This document shows positions 21,851 through 26,445 of a DNA stretch of 26,445 nucleotides, piece by piece (position 1 is the first letter of the stretch; every line of letters begins with the position of its first letter). Origin of the DNA: an uncultured Prevotella sp. (GTDB taxonomy: Bacteria > Bacteroidota > Bacteroidia > Bacteroidales > Bacteroidaceae). The notes beneath the pieces are model-generated. The model saw only the letters and a program-made list of their open reading frames with translations, made no database searches and was not told where the DNA came from. The stretch is taken from positions 1 through 26,445 of the forward strand of contig USFX01000010.1 in NCBI GenBank assembly GCA_900553965.1, given 5' to 3'. A program made the translations under genes and the position numbers.

Positions 21851-24841
21851 TCACTTCATATTATGCTTCAACGACATTACCGACACGTCGACCGATGCCT
21901 GCCACTTGCTCTGTCCTGGGACATCCACATTGAGCATTTTCGGATTATAGACAATCATTTCAATGACAAGCATTGCCGCCATCAACGTCCAAAGAACATA
22001 ATGGAGCACGACCTCACTGGAGATTGAACGGATACGGTCCTGCACATCATCGAGGATACCGAACTTTGACCCCTTGAAACGGTAGGATTTTGTCTTGAAC
22101 GTATAGTAGAGTGGTTCTATCAGTGTCGTCTTGACGTCATCTTTCAGAATGTCTCCCATAAACCGGCTGTCGTCCATGCTGTCTTCGCGGAAACATGTCA
22201 GATGACAGATTCCCATATATATTAATGTCAGCACGATTATAACCGGAACAAACAAAACCGGCCATTGCTGTTCAACGAACTTCAGCAACATTATCGGAAT
22301 TAGGGAAGTCAGGAAACCGCCCGCAGCCCATAAACACGACATGAAAAAACCGTAACCACGGAAAAAGGCCCGTGTACCGGCGATTAATGCTGATACGCCA
22401 CCGACAGGAATACCGACTGCGAGTATCGTATGGGCCAGCAGACTGTCATGATTGCCCACACCACAAACTATCAGCATCAAAAGCCATACAGAACACAAAC
22501 CGTAGAAAGCCGTTTTCCAGAACGTTTCCTTCATTTTTGCCTGTCTGTATTCACGACGCACCTCATCATACTTGTGGGCCGTTTCCGTTTTTGCCGCAAT
22601 GAACCTCTTGTTGTAAATCATCTGAGCGTCATATTCTCCCAGCACCGTTATCCAGCGCTCCAGCGTATACTCATAGCCGTAGACCTCACTGAAGTCTGCA
22701 TCAGGATTCTCATGATAGAAAACAGACAGCCACTGCGGGAAATACCCCGAACGTATTTCTGTCCGTATGGCCGACCGATGTTTGTTGTCTATGTTGAGTC
22801 CATCCGTAAGCACTGTTCCGTCCTGCAACACGTATGATGGCATAACGCCAAGCGTACGACACATTCTGTATGCCGCCGTTCTCAGATCGTATGCACCAAG
22901 ACGTTCGCGGTTTTCCATGCTGTCAAGGTCAAAACATCTCTGTGCCTCACCTATCTGCTCCATCCAACCGTGCAGACGCGCAAAATATTGGAATCGGCCG
23001 TCCCGGCTGCGATATTCAGTCATCTTCTCGGCAAAACCGGCATCGTCCAGCAGCTGCCATTGAAGCAACTGTTCGTTCATAAGTTCTCCAACCTTTTGAG
23101 GCGTATCAGCCTCACGTAGGTCGTATGCAGCGGTACGGTCTATGTTGTACAATACCTTATATGCAAGCTGCTCCGAATATGGCTTCCCCTCCGTCATTAT
23201 TCTCAGTGACTCACATGCCATGTCGTCCTCATGACTGTACATCCACGACAGCAGACGTCCGTCTGTCAGACTGTGCCACGTGTCTTCCGACATTTGACCA
23301 TATCCAAAACAACGCACGATTTCCTTCAAAGTAAAGGACGCATGACCAAAGATAAAGGGAGTGCTGGGGTCCAGCTCATAAACAACGCGCATCACGGCAC
23401 GCCGCCCGGCAGCCTCATCGCCGACAGAAGAAAAATAACCGCGCATTCTGTCAACGGCACACGCTGTATGTGTCTCCAAATACAGCCATAGCCTGTCATT
23501 TCTGTTGGTCAGTACAGTCACATAATCATCGGCATTCTCCATCAATGACATTACGATTTCGCTCTTCCCGCGCAGACTGCGGCCTTTTATATCCATATAC
23601 GGATAGTCAGGATCCATTGTGTATATCGCTGCCATGAAACCGGCATGCCGGTCTGCCGGATACCTGTTCTTCACGATGTCATCCACATATATGCTCAGCT
23701 TGCTGTTACCGCATTGCTCCAGCCATTCCGAAATCTTTCCGCTGTAGAGATAGCCGCACGCCGCACGCTCGTTGTCCAAAAGCAGCGGTATGAGCTCCTC
23801 CACATTGTCGGCGACAAGATTACGTTCCGGATCAACGATGAAACTGCGGTATTGCAGATGCGGCGACGTCATGTCCACCTTTGGCGATTCGCCGAGAAAC
23901 CACCGTTCCACCTCTTCATACGTCCAACGGGTCTCAGGCTTGACCGCCGTCAGACCTTGTATTATCATACGTACCCTATCAGGAAGTTCACGGACACCGT
24001 CAAGACGTCCCTCGTTCTTCCGTTTCATCATCACCCTTTCATTGTTTCCGAGCGGATTCTTGCCAATCCACAAAGTAAGCAACGTTATGCCGAGGGAATA
24101 GAAATCGGCTGCCGGCGAAATTTCCACTTCGCCGTCTATGACATCGTTATACATCTCTGGGGCTGCATACATCGGAGTACGTGCCTGCATCGTGCGGTGA
24201 AGGCTCCCGTCACCTTTCATAACCGACGAGATACCGAAATCTCCGAGCACCAGCTCCGTGTGTTTCGCGTCACGGAAGAAAAAGTTGCTCGGCTTGATGT
24301 CCTTATGTATCACCTTGTTCTTATGACAGCAAGCCAGAGCTGCGGCAGCCTGAAGTGCGATGCGTCTGAAAAGATTCAGATTTCCGTTCAGTTTATATGT
24401 TCCGAGCGTCCCGCCGCGCAGATACTCCATGAGCTCATAATAACGCTGGCGGCCGTCGATGTAGATTTTACCGAAATCATAAAGCCGGACAATCATGTCG
24501 AACCTGATGTTGGCCACGACCCGCAGTACATCTTTCTTAAGACGGACATTTGGATAATATAGTTTGAGAACATAGTCCTGACCGTCGCAGCAGACCAGAA
24601 ACACCTGTGCCTCACCGGAGTTGTCGCTCAAACTCCGGCGGCAGATATATGTCTGCCCCCGCAACACGAAGTTCTCTGTCCGCAATACCGCCAACGACGT
24701 TGCCTCCGGTTCTGTTTCCGGTTTGCCGAGCCTCAGCGTGCGGTCCGTCTTCTCAACCGATACCGTCATGTCCACGGTTGCGTCACCACCGGCCCGGTCC
24801 ATCCGTATCGTAAGTTCGTCATTGTCCATGTCACTTGTCAT
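21851..24841 (-). CDS. Membrane Ser/Thr protein kinase with large repeat region
   Basis: A 996-residue protein. An N-terminal Hanks-type kinase domain (about 60-310) has all catalytic features: ATP lysine K93 (DYVLKLYY), catalytic Asp181 in HKDIKPSN, metal-binding DFG at 201-203 and APE at 227-229. It should be active. A middle region (about 340-740) of unknown function shows about four loose repeats marked by IYTMDPDYPY, VYELDPSTPF, LYNIDRTAAY and FYHENPDADF, each followed by a Glu-Ile/Leu helix. Then come about five membrane segments between about 775 and 965 and a short tail. Unusually the kinase is at the N-terminus and the membrane part at the C-terminus, with no large external sensor. 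The start at ATG 24841 overlaps the zinc-ribbon gene by 11 bases; ATG 24829 is the alternative, and the longer frame to 24958 would overlap that gene too far. Confidence 0.9.
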   Translation of the reverse strand: MTSDMDNDELTIRMDRAGGDATVDMTVSVEKTDRTLRLGKPETEPEATSLAVLRTENFVLRGQTYICRRSLSDNSGEAQVFLVCCDGQDYVLKLYYPNVRLKKDVLRVVANIRFDMIVRLYDFGKIYIDGRQRYYELMEYLRGGTLGTYKLNGNLNLFRRIALQAAAALACCHKNKVIHKDIKPSNFFFRDAKHTELVLGDFGISSVMKGDGSLHRTMQARTPMYAAPEMYNDVIDGEVEISPAADFYSLGITLLTLWIGKNPLGNNERVMMKRKNEGRLDGVRELPDRVRMIIQGLTAVKPETRWTYEEVERWFLGESPKVDMTSPHLQYRSFIVDPERNLVADNVEELIPLLLDNERAACGYLYSGKISEWLEQCGNSKLSIYVDDIVKNRYPADRHAGFMAAIYTMDPDYPYMDIKGRSLRGKSEIVMSLMENADDYVTVLTNRNDRLWLYLETHTACAVDRMRGYFSSVGDEAAGRRAVMRVVYELDPSTPFIFGHASFTLKEIVRCFGYGQMSEDTWHSLTDGRLLSWMYSHEDDMACESLRIMTEGKPYSEQLAYKVLYNIDRTAAYDLREADTPQKVGELMNEQLLQWQLLDDAGFAEKMTEYRSRDGRFQYFARLHGWMEQIGEAQRCFDLDSMENRERLGAYDLRTAAYRMCRTLGVMPSYVLQDGTVLTDGLNIDNKHRSAIRTEIRSGYFPQWLSVFYHENPDADFSEVYGYEYTLERWITVLGEYDAQMIYNKRFIAAKTETAHKYDEVRREYRQAKMKETFWKTAFYGLCSVWLLMLIVCGVGNHDSLLAHTILAVGIPVGGVSALIAGTRAFFRGYGFFMSCLWAAGGFLTSLIPIMLLKFVEQQWPVLFVPVIIVLTLIYMGICHLTCFREDSMDDSRFMGDILKDDVKTTLIEPLYYTFKTKSYRFKGSKFGILDDVQDRIRSISSEVVLHYVLWTLMAAMLVIEMIVYNPKMLNVDVPGQSKWQASVDVSVMSLKHNMK

Positions 24842-25697
24842 CTTTAATTTGCTCCATACTGTTTTTCCCAAGAACAATCCAGCGTCCACCCATCTGCGGT
24901 TTAGCACATCCGCACGGACTGCTGTGCATGGCGTGCTTATAGTTGCAAAGCCAGGCAACTCTCAGACCAGCCGGACGGCATGCCATGACATAATTGCGGG
25001 CTTTCACCGGCGAGACATCCGGCGAGACATCCATCCGCTCAAGCAGACCGGCCAGACTGTCCATTATCTCCGCCTTGCGTTTTTCAAGCTCTTCTTCCGT
25101 CATGCGGTCAGACTTCTGTTCAGTCACGACAGCCGGTTCCTCGCCACGGTCACGTGCCAGGAGTTCCAGCACCCTCTGCCGCAAACGTTCCGTGGCATGA
25201 TCGTTCTCCATATCCTGACTTGACGTATATGGCAGCACGCGCTCCAGACGGGCCAGTTCGCGCGCCTTACTCACAATGTCATCATACAGTGGGCCTTGCC
25301 TGTACTTCTGGGCCATCGCCACAGCCTCCTGCGTGAGCGGCGTGCCGCATTGCTTGCAAAACGCAAAATGGTTCATTGTCTTACATACCGGACATTCTAT
25401 TCCGGCCTTTGGGCTACCGCACTCTGGACAGAATGCCGACGTTGCGTCTACATGCGCACCGCAAAACGAGCACACGCCCGTATTTATATAATTGTGGCAC
25501 GACTCGCAGTAGTCAGCACCTTCGTCAACCGCGGTGCCACATATAGGACACACCCCAGCGTGCACTTCTTTCTGCTGTTGTGCCTGTGGTGTCTGCAGCC
25601 GGAGCATCTGTTCTGCCACATCCGCCTCCTGCATGGGTCTCGATGTCCGTTCTATATGATTGGTCTGTTCTAAGTTTGTAGCACTTTTATCTGTCAT
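24831..25697 (-). CDS. Multi-zinc-ribbon protein, first gene of the signalling operon
   Basis: A 288-residue protein of unknown function. Three zinc ribbons in a row occupy about residues 48-120 (CPIC...CESC, CSFC...CPEC, CPVC...CKQC). A charged helical stretch follows (about 130-225), then a compact C-terminal motif (about 228-280) with the spaced pattern W-x-C-N-Y, H-S-S-P, C-x-C and GGRW, which looks like a further metal- or ligand-binding fold I do not recognise. The frame is open to 25874, but the promoter at 25728-25735 lies inside that extension, so the start is set at ATG 25697, about 30 bases downstream of it. The gene overlaps the kinase by 11 bases. A role as scaffold or kinase substrate is plausible from position only. 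Confidence 0.85.
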   Translation of the reverse strand: MTDKSATNLEQTNHIERTSRPMQEADVAEQMLRLQTPQAQQQKEVHAGVCPICGTAVDEGADYCESCHNYINTGVCSFCGAHVDATSAFCPECGSPKAGIECPVCKTMNHFAFCKQCGTPLTQEAVAMAQKYRQGPLYDDIVSKARELARLERVLPYTSSQDMENDHATERLRQRVLELLARDRGEEPAVVTEQKSDRMTEEELEKRKAEIMDSLAGLLERMDVSPDVSPVKARNYVMACRPAGLRVAWLCNYKHAMHSSPCGCAKPQMGGRWIVLGKNSMEQIKDDK

Positions 25698-25727
25698 ATC
25701 ACTTAGCGTGTAATTTGCTTTACTCTG

Positions 25728-25735
25728 CAAAAGTA
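25728..25735 (-). promoter_or_regulatory. Promoter -7 element of the signalling operon
   Basis: The minus strand reads TACTTTTG, an exact TAnnTTTG match, 30 bases ahead of the zinc-ribbon protein's ATG. No clear TTTG -33 box is at the usual distance. I saw no matching -7 element in the gaps between the genes that follow down to 13353, so this may drive the whole eight-gene set. Confidence 0.6.
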
Positions 25736-25844
25736 AGTAAAATTTTCCACAACAGGGCGAAAATAGTCTGCTAAATATCCGTTCTGCCCAATCTTTCTTT
25801 TCCTTTCTTTCCGACCTCCGCCTCACCAAATACATAAAACGAAA

Positions 25845-25890
25845 AGCGGGAGCACCATCCGCACACGTCTGCACGGATTGTACTCCCGCT
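25845..25890 (-). terminator. Terminator of the HU-like gene
   Basis: Bases 25845-25861 pair with 25874-25890 at 15 of 17 positions around a 12-base loop. On the minus strand it is followed by TTTCGTTTTATG, a usable T-tract. It begins 26 bases after the HU gene stop and separates that gene from the signalling operon. Confidence 0.8.
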
Positions 25891-25916
25891 ATACCTAAAC
25901 CTCTTTCACGCCCTCA

Positions 25917-26375
25917 TCACTCGCCGGCCTGACCGTTTCCGGTCTCAGGCTCAGTCTTGTCTATCATGTTGACAGGAAGCTCTGCCACCTTGCAGCCGTC
26001 GAGGAACGACTTCACGCGGCGGCCGGTCGCGTCGATGTGGAGCTCGGGACGGAAGAGTATGCGCATGCCCTTGACGTTGTCCTTGACATTGAAGTCCTTT
26101 GCCGTCTCCGCCGGCTTCGTGCTCAATCCTATCTTGAATGCGCCGAAACGGTCGAGACAGACACGCTTGGAGCTCTGCAGCTCGCGCTTCATCACGACGA
26201 CAAGCTCACTGAGAACGGCGAGGATATCGGCCCGCTTGACCGTACAGTTGGCCTCGATCTCTGCCGCCAGCTGGTCCGTGGTCACACTGTCTACGACGAC
26301 GGAGCGTCCGTACCACTTCTTATACTGCTCACTGTTCGCACGATTGTTCTGATAGAGTCTGTAATGTACTGCCAT
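25917..26375 (-). CDS. HU-family (Bacteroidetes long type) DNA-binding protein
   Basis: A 152-residue protein related to HU/IHF nucleoid proteins. It fits the longer Bacteroidetes form: an N-terminal extension (MAVHYRLYQNNRAN), a helical dimerisation part (TTDQLAAEIEANCTVKRADILAVLSELV) and the conserved turn VCLDRFGAFKIGL that leads into the DNA-binding arms, then a polar tail ending DKTEPETGNGQAGE. It would bend or coat DNA in the nucleoid; members are often abundant and constitutive. The start at ATG 26375 is preceded on the minus strand by AAAGGAAAC, a better ribosome site than most genes here have. It is transcribed alone, with its own terminator. No -7 element is visible in the 70 bases left before the window end. 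Confidence 0.9.
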   Translation of the reverse strand: MAVHYRLYQNNRANSEQYKKWYGRSVVVDSVTTDQLAAEIEANCTVKRADILAVLSELVVVMKRELQSSKRVCLDRFGAFKIGLSTKPAETAKDFNVKDNVKGMRILFRPELHIDATGRRVKSFLDGCKVAELPVNMIDKTEPETGNGQAGE

Positions 26376-26445
26376 AATTTGTTTCCTTTCTTTTGTTTTT
26401 AATGGTTTATAAGATTAATTGTTTTGTTCTCTGTGTCTTTCCGGA

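Noticed and set aside
23645..24562. 305-codon plus-strand open frame antisense to the kinase
   Set aside because: It covers the kinase catalytic domain on the opposite strand; the kinase motifs are clear, and this frame shows none.
24842..24958. 39-residue N-terminal extension of the kinase
   Set aside because: It is the zinc-ribbon gene's C-terminal coding sequence read in another frame; the conserved kinase region begins well downstream.
17167..25697. Type VI secretion regulatory cluster
   Set aside because: The kinase, phosphatase and FHA trio is reminiscent, but no Tss, Hcp, VgrG or ClpV genes are present and the AAA+ protein is of CbbX type, not ClpV.
25698..25874. 59-residue N-terminal extension of the zinc-ribbon protein
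   Set aside because: The extension contains the -7 promoter element and part of the HU terminator, and its sequence is not zinc-ribbon-like.
1..26445. tRNA, rRNA or insertion-sequence genes
   Set aside because: No cloverleaf-like pattern, ribosomal sequence, transposase or terminal inverted repeats with target duplications were seen by eye; a covariance-model scan was not possible.

Overview
The window looks like chromosome of a Bacteroidales bacterium, most likely Prevotella or a close relative. Evidence: promoters of the Bacteroidetes type (-7 element TAnnTTTG) upstream of four transcription units or candidates, weak Shine-Dalgarno sequences, an HU-like protein of the long Bacteroidetes kind, a TonB-dependent receptor, and a C-terminal tail (YDMSGRKF..GLNIINGKKVLVK) typical of Prevotella/Bacteroides exported proteins. 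The species cannot be fixed from this sequence alone.

Layout. (1) 1-176: 3' end of a surface or secreted protein, closed by a strong hairpin. (2) 540-2984, minus: a TonB-dependent outer-membrane receptor with its own promoter. (3) 3047-3941: about 900 bases without a gene, holding a cluster of inverted repeats built on a GCCGTAAGGGCCTCC motif. (4) 4071-13062, plus: a visibly more AT-rich type I restriction-modification island with hsdM, a tyrosine recombinase, a C-terminal half of hsdS, two different fic genes, an N-terminal half of hsdS, and hsdR. It ends in two consecutive hairpins. The two hsdS halves lie in the same direction but in swapped order. They share a 13-base sequence at exactly the codons (NDNL) where they would have to be joined, so joining them across a circle would rebuild a normal HsdS of about 369 residues. 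The first fic gene carries an 11-base tandem repeat, a frame-shifting unit length.

(5) 25697 down to 13353, minus: a tightly packed apparent operon. It encodes, in order: a multi-zinc-ribbon protein, a membrane Ser/Thr kinase, a giant protein with four AAA+ modules and an N-terminal zinc ribbon, a zinc-ribbon/FHA protein, a PP2C phosphatase, MetA, a U32-family protein, and a lipoprotein-like membrane protein ending in a zinc ribbon. The first five genes form a self-contained phosphorylation module: writer (kinase), eraser (PP2C), reader (FHA) and remodelling ATPase (AAA+), with zinc ribbons as a recurring tag. No secretion system, tellurite-type VWA protein or other obvious effector lies in the window. 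This is the best candidate here for an undescribed system. (6) 26375-25917, minus: an HU-family DNA-binding protein with its own terminator.

How the parts work together: in the island, HsdM, HsdS and HsdR would form the methylation/cleavage machine, the recombinase is the natural candidate for rearranging hsdS, and the Fic proteins are possible AMP-transferase toxins guarding the locus. In the signalling operon, phosphothreonine marks made by the kinase would be read by FHA and removed by PP2C, with the AAA+ protein as the likely energy-dependent output. These links are inferred from gene order and family knowledge, not demonstrated.
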